From Pseudomonas veronii (GTDB taxonomy: Bacteria; Pseudomonadota; Gammaproteobacteria; Pseudomonadales; Pseudomonadaceae), in contig NZ_JYLL01000002.1 of assembly GCF_001439695.1 (NCBI RefSeq), positions 347,574 to 411,573 of the forward strand: a DNA stretch of 64,000 bases, in the 5' to 3' direction. Positions 43,235-53,928 of this stretch are shown here, one piece after another (position 1 is the first letter of the stretch; each line of letters starts with the position of its first letter). Position numbers and translations under genes: made by a program. The notes below the pieces were generated by a model that saw only the letters and a program-made list of their open reading frames with translations, had not been told where the DNA came from and did not search any database.

Positions 43235-45220
43235 TTATGACCCGCCGGTGCCGCGAATCAACGCGCGCACGGCGAATCGATTGGGGTGGCAGGCGTCGGC
43301 CACGCTTCTGGGCAGCGGCAGGGGTTCATCGTCCAGCCAGGCCGCCAGCAGTTCGGCGCACAGCGGCGCGGTCACCAGGCCGCGTGAGCCGTGGCCGCTG
43401 TTGATGTACACGCCGTCGAGCCACGGGCACTCGGCCTCGGGGGGCTGACGGGCGTCCTTGCGCAGCGCGGCGTAGGCCTGGTCGAAGAGGGCGCGATCGG
43501 CCAGCGGCCCGATAATCGGCAGGTAGTCCGGGCTGGTGCAGCGGAACCCGGCGCGCCCTTCGAGCTGATCGGCGGCCAGTGTGTCGGCGTTCAAGCGGTG
43601 GGCCAGGTCGACGGAGATTTCCTGCAGCATCTCCAGGTTGCCGACATGCTCGGCGACTGTCGGCGTCAGGTCGTCACTCTTGAAGTCGAAGCTGGCGCCC
43701 AGGGTGTGCTCGCTGAGGCGCGCCGGAGCCACGTAGCCCTCGGCACAGACCACGGTGGCCAGCGCCTGGCTGTCTGGGGTTTGCGCCAGGCGGGTGATTT
43801 GCCCGCGAATGCGCTTGAGGGGCAGCTCGGCGCTGAACGGGAAGCGCTTGATCTCGGCCGCGCCGGCCAGCACCACCACCGTGGCGCTGGCCAGCAGGGT
43901 GTCGCCGGCCAGGGCTTGCCATTGCCCGTCGACCCGTTGCAACTCAAGGGCCTCGTGATGCGTCAGCACGTTGATCAACGGGTGCCGGGCTTGCCATTCG
44001 CATAAGGCCGGCGGGTGTACCCAGCCCCCTTCGGGGAAAAACAGCCCGCCGTGTTCCAGCGCCACCCCGGCGCGCGCTTGAGCCTGGGCCTGGTCCAACG
44101 GCTGCAGCAGGCCGGGCGCAAACGCCGCGGCCAGCTGTGCCTGGCGCTCGGCTTCCTTGGCGTTGAACGCCAGTTGCAGCACGCCGCAACCGTCCCAGTC
44201 GACGCCCCGGTGCAGGTGTTCGAGCAGGCGCCGGGTGTGGCCGAACCCGCTCAAAATCAATTGCGAAAGGGCCGTGCCATGGGCCGACAACTTGAGGTAC
44301 AGCACCCCTTGCGGGTTGCCCGAGGCTTCCTCGGCCAGGCGGGCATGGCGTTCCAGCAGGCTGACGTTCCAGCCGCGCGCGGCGAGGCTGGCCGCCGTGG
44401 TGCAGCCGGCCAGGCCGCCGCCGATCACCAGGGCGCTGCGTTCGCCGTGCAGCGGCGCCGGGCGGGCGAACCACGGTTTACCTGCGGCAGGCAACGGCGT
44501 CTCGGCCGGCCAGCCGAGGAATTCACCGCGCAGGATTTCCCATTTATGCCCGATGCCCGGCGTGCGCTTCATCTTGAACCCGGCGGCATTGATCAGGCGC
44601 CGTACCCAGCCGGTGCTGGTGAAGGTGCTGATGGTCGACCCCGGGGCCGCCAGGCGCGCCAGTTCGGCAAACAGCTCGGCGGTCCACATGTCGGGGTTCT
44701 TCGCCGGGGCGAAACCGTCGAGAAACCACGCGTCGATTTGCGCATCCAACTGCGGCAACTGCTCCAGCGCATCGCCGATCAGCAGGGTCAAGGTCACACG
44801 GCCGTTATCCAGCACCAGGCGCTGGAAGCCTGGGTGGATGGCGATGTACTGCGCCAGCAATTGCGCGGCGAACGGCTGCAGTTCCGGCCAGAGGAGTAGG
44901 GCGCGTTGCAGGTCGGCGTGGCTCAGCGGGTATTTTTCCACGCTGACAAAATGCAGGCGCGCGCCGGCCACCGCGTGTTGTTCGAACAACTGCCAGGCGC
45001 AGAGAAAATTCAGCCCGGTGCCGAACCCGGTTTCGCCGATCACCAGGCGCCCGCCCGCCGGCAAGGCGGCAAACCGTGCCTGCAAACGGTTCTGTTCGAG
45101 GAACACATAGCGCGTTTCTTCAAGGCCCGACTGGTCGGAAAAGTACACATCGTCGAAGACCCGCGAATGCGGGCGACCTTGGTCATCCCAGTCGATCTGG
45201 GCGTGGGTTACAGGGTTCAT
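43235..45220 (-). CDS. mnmC: tRNA 5-methylaminomethyl-2-thiouridine biosynthesis bifunctional protein
   Basis: 661 residues. The N-terminal methyltransferase half has RLVIGETGFGTGLNFLCAWQ (SAM-binding), and DAWFLDGFAPAKNPDMWTAE. The C-terminal FAD oxidase half begins with SALVIGGGLAGCTTAASLAA (Rossmann). It completes mnm5s2U34 in tRNAs: the oxidase removes carboxymethyl from cmnm5U, then the methyltransferase adds methyl. Length is standard. It stands alone and is divergent from the pap gene by 141 bases. Confidence 0.95.
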   Translation of the reverse strand: MNPVTHAQIDWDDQGRPHSRVFDDVYFSDQSGLEETRYVFLEQNRLQARFAALPAGGRLVIGETGFGTGLNFLCAWQLFEQHAVAGARLHFVSVEKYPLSHADLQRALLLWPELQPFAAQLLAQYIAIHPGFQRLVLDNGRVTLTLLIGDALEQLPQLDAQIDAWFLDGFAPAKNPDMWTAELFAELARLAAPGSTISTFTSTGWVRRLINAAGFKMKRTPGIGHKWEILRGEFLGWPAETPLPAAGKPWFARPAPLHGERSALVIGGGLAGCTTAASLAARGWNVSLLERHARLAEEASGNPQGVLYLKLSAHGTALSQLILSGFGHTRRLLEHLHRGVDWDGCGVLQLAFNAKEAERQAQLAAAFAPGLLQPLDQAQAQARAGVALEHGGLFFPEGGWVHPPALCEWQARHPLINVLTHHEALELQRVDGQWQALAGDTLLASATVVVLAGAAEIKRFPFSAELPLKRIRGQITRLAQTPDSQALATVVCAEGYVAPARLSEHTLGASFDFKSDDLTPTVAEHVGNLEMLQEISVDLAHRLNADTLAADQLEGRAGFRCTSPDYLPIIGPLADRALFDQAYAALRKDARQPPEAECPWLDGVYINSGHGSRGLVTAPLCAELLAAWLDDEPLPLPRSVADACHPNRFAVRALIRGTGGS

Positions 45221-45361
45221 GGGCGACTCGGCAAAGGCAAGGTGGCCATTCTAGCCGATCAACCGGCAATGAATTGACCCACGGCAAGCGCACGTGGAAT
45301 TTCCTCCCGCGTGTTGCTGCTCAATCCGCTAGTCTTGAGCGATCTTGAAACGGAGCTGCTC

Positions 45362-46879
45362 ATGTTCGAATCCGCTGAAATCGGTCATGCCATCGACAAA
45401 GACACTTACGACACCGAAGTACCGGCCCTGCGCGAAGCCTTGCTGGAAGTGCAGTTCGAGCTGCAACAGCAGAAACGTTTCCCGGTGATCATCCTGATCA
45501 ACGGCGTCGAAGGTGCCGGCAAGGGCGAGACGGTCAAACTGCTCAACGAATGGATGGACCCGCGTCTGATCGAAGTGCGTACCTTCGACCAGCAGACCGA
45601 CGAAGAACTGGCCCATCCGCCCGCCTGGCGTTACTGGCGGCAGTTGCCCGCAAAAGGCCGCATGGGGGTGTTCTTCGGCAACTGGTACAGCCAGATGCTG
45701 CAAAGCCGGGTGCAGGGCGAAATCAAGGACGCCCGGCTCGACCAGGGCATCGCCGGCGCCGAACGCCTGGAGAAGATGTTCTGCGACGAAGGCGCGGTGA
45801 TCTTCAAGTTCTGGTTTCACCTGTCCAAGAAACAGATGAAGGCGCGGCTCAAGGCCCTGGCCGACGACCCGCTGCACAGTTGGCGGATCAGCCCGCTGGA
45901 CTGGCAGCAGTCCAAGACCTACGACAAGTTCGTTCACTTCGGCGAACGTGTGCTGCGTCGCACCAGCCGCGACTACGCGCCCTGGCATGTGATCGAAGGG
46001 GTCGACAGCAATTACCGCAGCCTCACCGTCGGCAAGATTCTGCTCGAGGGCCTGCAAAACGCCCTGAGGCAACCCAAGGGCAAAGTCAGCGGGATGAACC
46101 CGGCGCCGTTGCCGGCGGCCGTGGACCAAGTGAGCCTGCTCAACAGTCTCGACATGACCCTGAGCCTGGAAAAAGAAGACTACGAAGAGCAGTTGATCAC
46201 CGAGCAGGCGCGTCTTTCCGGCCTGATGCGGGATAAGCGCATGCGCAAGCACGCGTTGATCACGGTATTCGAAGGCAACGATGCGGCCGGCAAAGGGGGC
46301 GCGATCCGCCGGGTCGCCGCGGCCCTCGACCCTCGCCAGTACCGCATCGTGCCGATCGCCGCGCCCACCGAAGACGAGCGCGCCCAGCCTTACCTGTGGC
46401 GTTTCTGGCGGCAGATTCCGGCACGGGGCATGTTCACCGTGTTTGACCGCTCCTGGTACGGCCGCGTGCTGGTGGAGCGCATCGAAGGCTTCTGCACCCC
46501 GATGGACTCGATGCGCGCCTATGGCGAGATCAATGATTTCGAAGAGCAACTGCGCGATGCCGGAGTGATCGTGGTCAAGTTCTGGCTGGCCATCGACAAG
46601 CAGACCCAACTGGAGCGCTTCCAGGCCCGCGAAGCGATCCCGTTCAAACGCTTCAAGATCACCGACGACGACTGGCGCAACCGCGAGAAGTGGGACGAAT
46701 ACCGTGCCGCCGTGGGCGATATGGTCGACCGCACCAGCACCGAGGTCTCGCCGTGGACCCTGGTCGAAGCCAATGACAAGCGCTGGGCGCGGGTCAAGGT
46801 GTTGCGCACTATCAACCTGGCGTTGGAGGAGGCGTTCGCCCAGTCCGACAAGCACGACCAGAAAGGCAAGAAGAAGTAG
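45362..46879 (+). CDS. pap: Polyphosphate:AMP phosphotransferase (two-domain PPK2)
   Basis: 505 residues from ATG 45362 (MFESAEIGHAIDKDTYDTEV); the longer frame is unlikely. Two PPK2 domains lie in tandem, each with its Walker A: LINGVEGAGKGETVKLLNEW (about 47-66) and TVFEGNDAAGKGGAIRRVAA (about 300-319). The C-terminal one keeps FDRSWYGRVLVERIEGF. Two-domain class II PPK2 enzymes phosphorylate AMP to ADP with polyphosphate. Cytoplasmic; single gene followed after 92 bases by a thiolase. Confidence 0.93.
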   Translation: MFESAEIGHAIDKDTYDTEVPALREALLEVQFELQQQKRFPVIILINGVEGAGKGETVKLLNEWMDPRLIEVRTFDQQTDEELAHPPAWRYWRQLPAKGRMGVFFGNWYSQMLQSRVQGEIKDARLDQGIAGAERLEKMFCDEGAVIFKFWFHLSKKQMKARLKALADDPLHSWRISPLDWQQSKTYDKFVHFGERVLRRTSRDYAPWHVIEGVDSNYRSLTVGKILLEGLQNALRQPKGKVSGMNPAPLPAAVDQVSLLNSLDMTLSLEKEDYEEQLITEQARLSGLMRDKRMRKHALITVFEGNDAAGKGGAIRRVAAALDPRQYRIVPIAAPTEDERAQPYLWRFWRQIPARGMFTVFDRSWYGRVLVERIEGFCTPMDSMRAYGEINDFEEQLRDAGVIVVKFWLAIDKQTQLERFQAREAIPFKRFKITDDDWRNREKWDEYRAAVGDMVDRTSTEVSPWTLVEANDKRWARVKVLRTINLALEEAFAQSDKHDQKGKKK

Positions 46880-46971
46880 GCCTATAGGCGGGGTGAATGA
46901 TCATCGCGGTTGGGCGGGCCTGGATTTATTCTCGAGCGCTCTCCCAACAACGACAAGATCGAGGTAGCCCC

Positions 46972-48156
46972 ATGCGTGAAGTAGTGATCGTCGACAGCGT
47001 GCGAACCGGCCTGGCCAAGTCCTTTCGCGGCAAGTTCAACCAGACCCGACCGGATGACATGGCGGCTCATTGCGTCAACGCGCTGCTGACACGCAACGGC
47101 ATCGACCCGGCCACGGTGGAAGATTGCATCGTCGGCGCGGGCTCCAACGAGGGCGCCCAGGGCTACAACATCGGGCGCAACGTCGCGGTGCTGTCGCAAC
47201 TGGGCACAGGCACGGCGGGGATGACTCTCAACCGTTTCTGTTCCTCGGGCTTGCAGGCGATTGCCATCGCGGCCAACCAGATCGCCTCGGGCTGCAGCGA
47301 TATCATTGTCGCCGGCGGCGTCGAGTCCATCAGCCTGACCATGAAAAGCGTCAACACCGACAACCTGATCAACCCGTTGCTCAAAGCGCAGGTGCCGGGC
47401 CTCTATTTTCCCATGGGCCAGACCGCCGAAATCGTTGCGCGCCGCTATCACGTCAGCCGCGAGGACCAGGACCGGTATGCCCTGCAAAGCCAGCAGCGCA
47501 CCGCCCAGGCCCAGGCCGATGGCTTGTTCAACGATGAAATCGTGCCGATGGCGGTCAAGTACGCGGTCGAGGACAAGAACAGCGGCGCCGTGCAGGTGCT
47601 CGACGGTGTGGTCGAGCGCGACGACTGCAACCGCCCCGACACCACCCTGGCCAGTCTCCAGGGCTTGAAGCCGGTGTTTGCCGAAGACGGCTCGGTGACC
47701 GCGGGCAACTCTTCGCAATTGTCCGACGGCGCCTCGATGACCCTGGTGATGAGCCTGGAAAAAGCCCTGGCCCTGGGGCTCAAGCCCAAGGCGTTTTTCC
47801 GTGGCTTTGCTGTGGCTGGCTGCGAGCCCGACGAGATGGGCATCGGCCCGGTGTTCTCGGTGCCCAAGTTGCTCAAGGCCAAGGGCTTGCAGGTGGCGGA
47901 TATCGACCTGTGGGAACTCAACGAGGCGTTCGCCTCCCAGTGCCTGTATGCGCGCGACCGCCTGGAAATCGACAATGCCAAATACAACGTCAACGGCGGC
48001 TCGATCTCCATCGGCCACCCGTTCGGCATGACCGGCTCGCGGCAAGTCGGGCACCTGGTGCGTGAGTTGCAGCGGCGTAATCTGCGTTACGGCATCGTCA
48101 CTATGTGCGTGGGCGGCGGCATGGGGGCGACCGGGCTGTTCGAAGCTGTGCGCTGA
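46972..48156 (+). CDS. Acetyl-CoA acetyltransferase (thiolase)
   Basis: 394 residues from ATG 46972 (MREVVIVDSVRTGLAKSFRG), with GAGGTAG upstream. Catalytic residues are all visible: nucleophile Cys in LNRFCSSGLQAIAIAANQI, the NEAF motif in LWELNEAFASQCLYARD, GGSISIGHPFGMTGSRQVGH with the His, and MCVGGGMGATG with the second Cys. It condenses or cleaves acyl-CoA. The GIGPVFSVPK pattern fits a fatty-acid thiolase-like paralogue. Substrate chain length is not clear. Confidence 0.93.
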   Translation: MREVVIVDSVRTGLAKSFRGKFNQTRPDDMAAHCVNALLTRNGIDPATVEDCIVGAGSNEGAQGYNIGRNVAVLSQLGTGTAGMTLNRFCSSGLQAIAIAANQIASGCSDIIVAGGVESISLTMKSVNTDNLINPLLKAQVPGLYFPMGQTAEIVARRYHVSREDQDRYALQSQQRTAQAQADGLFNDEIVPMAVKYAVEDKNSGAVQVLDGVVERDDCNRPDTTLASLQGLKPVFAEDGSVTAGNSSQLSDGASMTLVMSLEKALALGLKPKAFFRGFAVAGCEPDEMGIGPVFSVPKLLKAKGLQVADIDLWELNEAFASQCLYARDRLEIDNAKYNVNGGSISIGHPFGMTGSRQVGHLVRELQRRNLRYGIVTMCVGGGMGATGLFEAVR

Positions 48157-48264
48157 GCCCACTGTGGGGGCAGGCCGGCTCCCGCACTTGCACAGTGCCG
48201 TATCCCAATCCGTCTACTTGCCCCTAGAATGCCGGTTCCACTTCCTCTGGCTTCTGGGGCACTC

Positions 48265-49221
48265 ATGCACATCTCTTCCGGCCGCTGGGTCTATGGCTTT
48301 TGCTTGACCCTGCTGGCCGCGCTGCTCTGGGGCATTCTTCCGGTCAAACTCAAACAAGTGTTGCAGGTGATGGACCCGATCACCGTCACCTGGTTTCGCC
48401 TGACGGTCGCCGGCAGTTGCCTGTTCGTCTACCTCGCCGCCGTCAAGCGCTTGCCCAGCCTGCGCGTGCTCGGGCCGCGCCGCGGTTGGCTGGTGGCGAT
48501 GGCCGTGTGCGGGCTGGTGGGCAACTACGTGCTGTACCTGGTGGGCCTGAACATGCTCAGCCCCGGTACGGCGCAACTGGTGGTGCAGATGGGGCCGATC
48601 TTCCTGATGGTCGCCAGCGTGTTTGTGTTTAAAGAGCGCTTCAGCCTGGGCCAGGTGTTGGGCCTGGTGGTGCTGGTCATCGGCTTTGGCCTGTTCTTCA
48701 ACCAGCGTCTGGTGGAGTTGCTGACGTCCCTGGGCACCTACACCGCCGGGGTACTGACGGTCCTGCTCGCCACTACTATCTGGGTGTTCTACGCCTTGGG
48801 CCAGAAGCAATTGCTGACGGTGTGGAATTCGCTGCAGGTGATGATGGTGATCTACCTGTCGTGCGCGGTGTTGCTCACGCCTTGGGCGCATCCGCTGGAG
48901 GCCCTGCAACTGAGTCCGCTGCAAGGCTGGCTGCTGCTGGCGTGCTGCATGAACACGCTGGTGGCCTACGGCGCATTTGCCGAGGCCCTGGCCCATTGGG
49001 AAGCCTCGCGGGTGAGTGCGACCCTGGCGCTGACGCCGTTGGTGACGTTTGTGGCGGTGGCCCTGGCGGCGTGGTGGTGGCCGGATTTTGTGCAGGCTGA
49101 AGAGATCAATGCGCTGGGGTATGTGGGGGCGTTGGTGGTGGTGTTGGGGTCGGCGACCGTGGCGTTGGCGCCGTCGTTGTTTGCGGGGCTCAAGGCGCGG
49201 CGGGCGCGGTTGGTGTCTTGA
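48265..49221 (+). CDS. EamA/DMT-superfamily transporter
   Basis: 318 residues from ATG 48265 (MHISSGRWVYGFCLTLLAAL). Ten spans are readable, in two EamA repeats: the first with WGILPVKLKQVLQVMDPITV and NYVLYLVGLNMLSPGTAQLV, the second with TTIWVFYALGQKQLLTVWNS and VAYGAFAEALAHWEASRVSA. It is probably an inner-membrane exporter of metabolites; the substrate is unknown. The following 499 bases hold no gene. Confidence 0.88.
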   Translation: MHISSGRWVYGFCLTLLAALLWGILPVKLKQVLQVMDPITVTWFRLTVAGSCLFVYLAAVKRLPSLRVLGPRRGWLVAMAVCGLVGNYVLYLVGLNMLSPGTAQLVVQMGPIFLMVASVFVFKERFSLGQVLGLVVLVIGFGLFFNQRLVELLTSLGTYTAGVLTVLLATTIWVFYALGQKQLLTVWNSLQVMMVIYLSCAVLLTPWAHPLEALQLSPLQGWLLLACCMNTLVAYGAFAEALAHWEASRVSATLALTPLVTFVAVALAAWWWPDFVQAEEINALGYVGALVVVLGSATVALAPSLFAGLKARRARLVS

Positions 49222-49332
49222 TTGGCCCAGGTGTTTTTATCGGGTGTACGCGGGCCTAAGTGTGGGAGGGGGGGTGCTTGCGATGGCGCCCTGACAGCCG
49301 ATACATATCTAACAGGTTCACCTCGTTCCAAA

Positions 49333-49358
49333 TGTGGGAGGGGGCTTGCCCCCGATGG
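49333..49358. repeat. Single REP of the GGGGGCTTGCCCCC class
   Basis: TGTGGGAGGGGGCTTGCCCC core as in the REPINs at 24221 and 33686, but without an inverted partner nearby; a degenerate copy lies in the same orientation about 70 bases to its left. Confidence 0.85.
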
Positions 49359-49525
49359 CGGCCTCTGGGCCGACCATTTTTTTGGGTTGAGTACATATCC
49401 GTTTCTTTGGTAACGGCTGCTATAGGTTCCGCTCTTACAGCGGGTCACTTTTGGAAAAGAGCCCCAAAAGTAACCAAAAGGGCTCTTGCCCCACCACTCG
49501 GCACCTCGCCTAGGCTCGGTGTGCC

Positions 49526-49630
49526 CGAACGCAGGTTTGAATCCGTGGGCCGCCGTCATGGGCCATCCATGGCCCAGGACGGCTAACCCGGCGTCCTGCC
49601 GGGTTACCCACGGATTCAAACCTGCGTTCG
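49526..49630. repeat. Cloverleaf-forming inverted repeat
   Basis: Outer arms of 24 bases match perfectly (49526-49549 with 49607-49630). Within the loop sit two further hairpins: TGGGCCAT/ATGGCCCA (about 49559-49576) and AACCCGGC/GCCGGGTT (about 49585-49605). The whole can fold into a three-way or four-way junction. Confidence 0.85.
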
Positions 49631-49656
49631 GCCAGCGTGGTTTAACGGGGCGCCTA

Positions 49657-49707
49657 AGATCAAGATCAAAAGCAGATCAAGAGCAAGAGCAAGAGCAAAG
49701 CAAAAGC
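49657..49707. repeat. Degenerate hexamer run (AGATCA/GAGCAA)
   Basis: Short imperfect tandem units AGATCA, AGCAGA, TCAAGA and GAGCAA fill about 50 bases before the fumC stop. This is probably the end of the long repeat. Confidence 0.7.
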
Positions 49708-49720
49708 ACGCGCTACGCGC

Positions 49721-51109
<1,389 letters not shown>

Positions 51110-51302
51110 CGGGCACACTCCTTCAGGTTCGTTTGCGCAGTTTAGGCCGTGATCGGCCCTGGGGGTTCCATAAAAGCCTTTTCATCGGATTCATCCACCG
51201 CAAATCCATGCCTGACAAGGGGTGGGGTTGAGCCATGGCGTTTTTTAGGCGCAGAATGGGCGCCCTTGGGGTCTTACCTCGCCTGCTAGAAAAGGAAACT
51301 CG

Positions 51303-51821
51303 ATGACTCGTCTTCGTGCCATCTGTACCGCGGTTGCTCTGGTTTGCGCCAGCGGCCAGGTTTTTGCCGATACCGCCAGCCACAACGCCAGTGCCGAAGC
51401 CTTCCTTACCCTGGCCCACGCTGACAAGCTGGGGACCCCGGTGTACATGCAAGTGCAGCAAATGTTCGCCCAGCGTTTCGAACAGACCAAAGCGCCTGCC
51501 GCCAAGCAGTCCGTACTGGACAGCTACCAGGCCAAGGCCAACGCCGCCCTGGACCAGGCCATCGGCTGGCCAAAACTGAAACCGGACATGGTCAAGCTCT
51601 ACACCAGCAACTTCAGCGAATCCGAACTCAAGGATCTGGTTGCCTTCTACCAGTCGCCGCTGGGCAAGAAAGTCCTGGAAAAAATGCCGCAACTGACCCA
51701 GCAATCGGCCCAGATGACCCAGGCCAAGCTGGAAAGCGCCGTGCCGGTGGTGAACAAGCTGTTGGAAGACATGACCAACGAGCTGACACCTAAAGCCGCC
51801 GCACCGGCCAAGAAGAAGTAA
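51303..51821 (+). CDS. DUF2059 secreted protein
   Basis: 172 residues with a signal peptide (MTRLRAICTAVALVCASGQV, cleavage after FA near residue 22). The mature part is helical: LGTPVYMQVQQMFAQRFEQT, KPDMVKLYTSNFSESELKDL, VAFYQSPLGKKVLEKMPQLT. The FYxSPxGKKxLEKxP motif is that of DUF2059. Function unknown, periplasmic. The next gene (bolA) begins 6 bases later, so both are likely one operon. Confidence 0.88.
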   Translation: MTRLRAICTAVALVCASGQVFADTASHNASAEAFLTLAHADKLGTPVYMQVQQMFAQRFEQTKAPAAKQSVLDSYQAKANAALDQAIGWPKLKPDMVKLYTSNFSESELKDLVAFYQSPLGKKVLEKMPQLTQQSAQMTQAKLESAVPVVNKLLEDMTNELTPKAAAPAKKK

Positions 51822-51827
51822 GCAGGA

Positions 51828-52121
51828 ATGACCATGCAACAGCGTATCGAAACGGCGCTTGCCGCCCTGGGCCCGGACCACCTGAGCGTGCTGGACGAAA
51901 GCCACATGCACAGCCGTGGGTTGCAGACCCACTTCAAGGCCGTGCTGGTCAGCCAGCAGTTCGAAGGGCTTAACCGCGTCAAGCGCCACCAGAAGGTCTA
52001 CGCCACCCTGGGTGACCTGATGAGCGAGTTTCATGCGCTGGCGCTGCATACCTATACGCCTGAGGAATGGGCGAAAACCGACGCAGCCCCGGCCTCGCCG
52101 ACCTGCGCTGGCGGCCATTGA
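51828..52121 (+). CDS. BolA-family protein
   Basis: 97 residues: MTMQQRIETALAALGPDHLS, VLDESHMHSRGLQTHFKAVL, VSQQFEGLNRVKRHQKVYAT. The V-x-D-E-S-H-x-H start and FEGLNRVKRHQxVY core are typical of BolA proper. BolA proteins pair with monothiol glutaredoxins in iron-sulfur handling and stress-linked regulation. It follows the DUF2059 gene in the same operon, and a REPIN and a terminator end the transcript. Confidence 0.92.
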   Translation: MTMQQRIETALAALGPDHLSVLDESHMHSRGLQTHFKAVLVSQQFEGLNRVKRHQKVYATLGDLMSEFHALALHTYTPEEWAKTDAAPASPTCAGGH

Positions 52122-52140
52122 CGGGTTGATGTTGAATTTA

Positions 52141-52242
52141 CTGTAGGAGCGAGCTTGCTCGCGAAAAAACTCAGAGCGCCGCTGGGCGTCAGGTTATCCG
52201 TGTCATCGTTCACGACCTTCGCGAGCAAGCTCGCTCCTACAG
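52141..52242. repeat. REPIN: perfect pair of GCGAGCTTGCTCGC-class REPs
   Basis: A 25-base arm (52141-52165) is perfectly inverted at 52218-52242, around a 52-base spacer. The spacer resembles that at 20187-20233 (AGCGCCGCTGGGCGTCAGG is close to its reverse complement). Confidence 0.92.
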
Positions 52243-52272
52243 TTAACGGTTCATCCCTGATAGAATCCGCAA

Positions 52273-52300
52273 CGCGCCGCTTAGCCGGCGCGTTTTTTTT
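52273..52300 (+). terminator. Intrinsic terminator of the bolA operon
   Basis: Stem CGCGCCG/CGGCGCG with a 6-base loop, followed by eight T residues. It lies between the REPIN and trhO, 48 bases before the trhO start. Confidence 0.88.
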
Positions 52301-52347
52301 GCATCCGGTTCACCCCTTACGAGGGTAGCCACCTGGAGAGAACACCC

Positions 52348-53289
52348 ATGACTCAACCGATTGTCGTGGCGGCACTGTATAAGTTCGTCACCCTCGAAGA
52401 TTACGTCGCCCTGCGCGAGCCCCTGCTGCAGGCGATGGTCGACAACGGCATCAAAGGCACCTTGCTGATCGCCGAAGAAGGCATCAACGGCACCGTTTCC
52501 GGCAGCCGCGAAGGCATTGATGGCTTGATGGCCTGGCTGAAGAACGACCCGCGCATGGTCGATATCGACCACAAAGAGTCGTACTGCGACGAGCAGCCGT
52601 TCTATCGCACCAAGGTCAAGCTCAAGAAAGAGATCGTGACCCTGGGCGTCGAAGGCGTCGACCCGAACAAAAAAGTCGGTACCTATGTCGAGCCGCAGGA
52701 CTGGAACGCGCTGATCAGCGACCCGCAAGTGCTGTTGATCGATACGCGTAACGACTATGAAGTGTCCATCGGCACCTTTGAAGGCGCGATTGACCCGAAA
52801 ACCACCAGTTTTCGCGAATTTCCCGACTACATCAAAGCCAACTTCGACCCGGCCAAGCACAAGAAAGTCGCCATGTTCTGCACCGGCGGCATTCGTTGCG
52901 AGAAGGCCTCCAGCTATATGCTCAGCGAAGGCTTCGATGAGGTTTACCACCTCAAGGGCGGCATCCTGAAGTACCTCGAAGAGGTGCCGCAGGCCGAGAC
53001 CAAATGGCAGGGCGACTGCTTTGTGTTCGACAACCGCGTCACTGTGCGCCACGACTTGAGCGAAGGCGACTACGATCAATGTCATGCCTGTCGCACACCG
53101 GTTAGTGTGGAAGACCGCGCATCCGAGCACTACGTGGCGGGCATCAGTTGCCCGCATTGCTGGGATAAGCTGCCGGAGAAAACCCGTCGCAGCGCGATCG
53201 ACCGGCAAAAGCAGATTGAATTGGCCAAGGCTCGCAATATGCCGCACCCGATTGGCTACAACTACAAGCAAACCCCTTCCGAGGCCTGA
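52348..53289 (+). CDS. trhO: tRNA uridine(34) hydroxylase, rhodanese type
   Basis: 313 residues. The N-terminal acylphosphatase-like part ([40 protein letters not shown]) precedes a rhodanese domain with [20 protein letters not shown] and the active loop [20 protein letters not shown] (Cys). A C-terminal Cys cluster ([29 protein letters not shown]) may bind metal. It hydroxylates U34 of some tRNAs as the first step to cmo5U/mo5U. GGAGAG precedes the ATG. Confidence 0.93.
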   Translation: MTQPIVVAALYKFVTLEDYVALREPLLQAMVDNGIKGTLLIAEEGINGTVSGSREGIDGLMAWLKNDPRMVDIDHKESYCDEQPFYRTKVKLKKEIVTLGVEGVDPNKKVGTYVEPQDWNALISDPQVLLIDTRNDYEVSIGTFEGAIDPKTTSFREFPDYIKANFDPAKHKKVAMFCTGGIRCEKASSYMLSEGFDEVYHLKGGILKYLEEVPQAETKWQGDCFVFDNRVTVRHDLSEGDYDQCHACRTPVSVEDRASEHYVAGISCPHCWDKLPEKTRRSAIDRQKQIELAKARNMPHPIGYNYKQTPSEA

Positions 53290-53292
53290 ACC

Positions 53293-53928
53293 ATGTCCGC
53301 GCGCCTGCTCTACATAATGGACCCGATGTGTTCCTGGTGCTGGGGCTTTGCTCCGGTAGCCGAGGCGTTGGTCGAGCAGGCCCAGGCGGCCGGCGTGGAG
53401 TTGCACCTGGTGGTGGGCGGCTTGCGCACCGGCAGCGGCGCGGCGCTGGACCCGTCGACCCGGCGCTATATCCTGGAACACTGGCAGGCGGTCACCGACG
53501 CTACCGGGCAGACGTTCAAGCATGAGGGCGCGCTGCCCGACGGTTTTGTCTACGACACTGAGCCGGCGTGCCGCGCCATCGTCACCGCGCGCAACCTGGC
53601 GCCGGATTGCGCGTGGAAGCTGCTGGGGCTGATCCAGCATGCGTTTTATGTCGAGGGGCGCGACGTGACCCTCGCCAGTATTCTGGTGGAGCTGGCGGAA
53701 AAAGCCGGCATACCGCGTATCGAGTTCGCCGGGGCGTTTGACCGCGCTGAGCAGCACGCCGCCACCGCCGCCGATTTCACCTGGGTGCAGGATTTGGGGA
53801 TCGCCGGTTTTCCGACGTTGCTGGCCGAGCGCAATGGCCAGTTGGCCTTGCTGACCAATGGCTACCAGCCGCTGTCCGAGCTGTCGCCGCTGCTCGGCCG
53901 CTGGCTGGAGCGAGCCGCCTGTGCCTGA
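53293..53928 (+). CDS. DsbA-family (FrnE/GST-kappa-like) oxidoreductase
   Basis: 211 residues with the thioredoxin-like CxxC at C13-C16 (LLYIMDPMCSWCWGF). The insert helices (ALDPSTRRYILEHWQAVTDA) and the cis-Pro segment GIAGFPTLLAERNG are clear. No signal peptide, so cytoplasmic. It probably is a thiol-disulfide or FrnE-like isomerase. It begins 3 bases after trhO, and its last 8 bases overlap the ABC exporter start, so the three may be one operon. Confidence 0.88.
   Translation: MSARLLYIMDPMCSWCWGFAPVAEALVEQAQAAGVELHLVVGGLRTGSGAALDPSTRRYILEHWQAVTDATGQTFKHEGALPDGFVYDTEPACRAIVTARNLAPDCAWKLLGLIQHAFYVEGRDVTLASILVELAEKAGIPRIEFAGAFDRAEQHAATAADFTWVQDLGIAGFPTLLAERNGQLALLTNGYQPLSELSPLLGRWLERAACA

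Larger units (their letters stand above)
49222..49720. other. Repeat-rich gene-free region
   Basis: 499 bases between convergent eamA and fumC. In order it holds a degenerate REP (about 49262-49285), a clear REP (49333-49358), a segment of the long Pseudomonas repeat beginning with CATATCCGTTTCTTTGG and including the conserved CACCACTCGGCACCTCGCC, a cloverleaf-like inverted repeat (49526-49630), and a GATCAA/GAGCAA run (49657-49707). Open frames through it repeat in other genomes as shadows of the element, so I annotate no gene. Confidence 0.7.

Noticed and set aside
45329..46855. 508-codon frame antisense to the pap gene
   Set aside because: High-GC shadow frame; the forward gene has two PPK2 Walker motifs, while this frame has biased His/Gln/Gly composition and no family.
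49260..49586. Open frames through the repeat region
   Set aside because: They include the repeated KVTKRALAPPLGTSPRLGVP-type string that accompanies the long Pseudomonas repeat; no ribosome binding site, and both strands are equally open.
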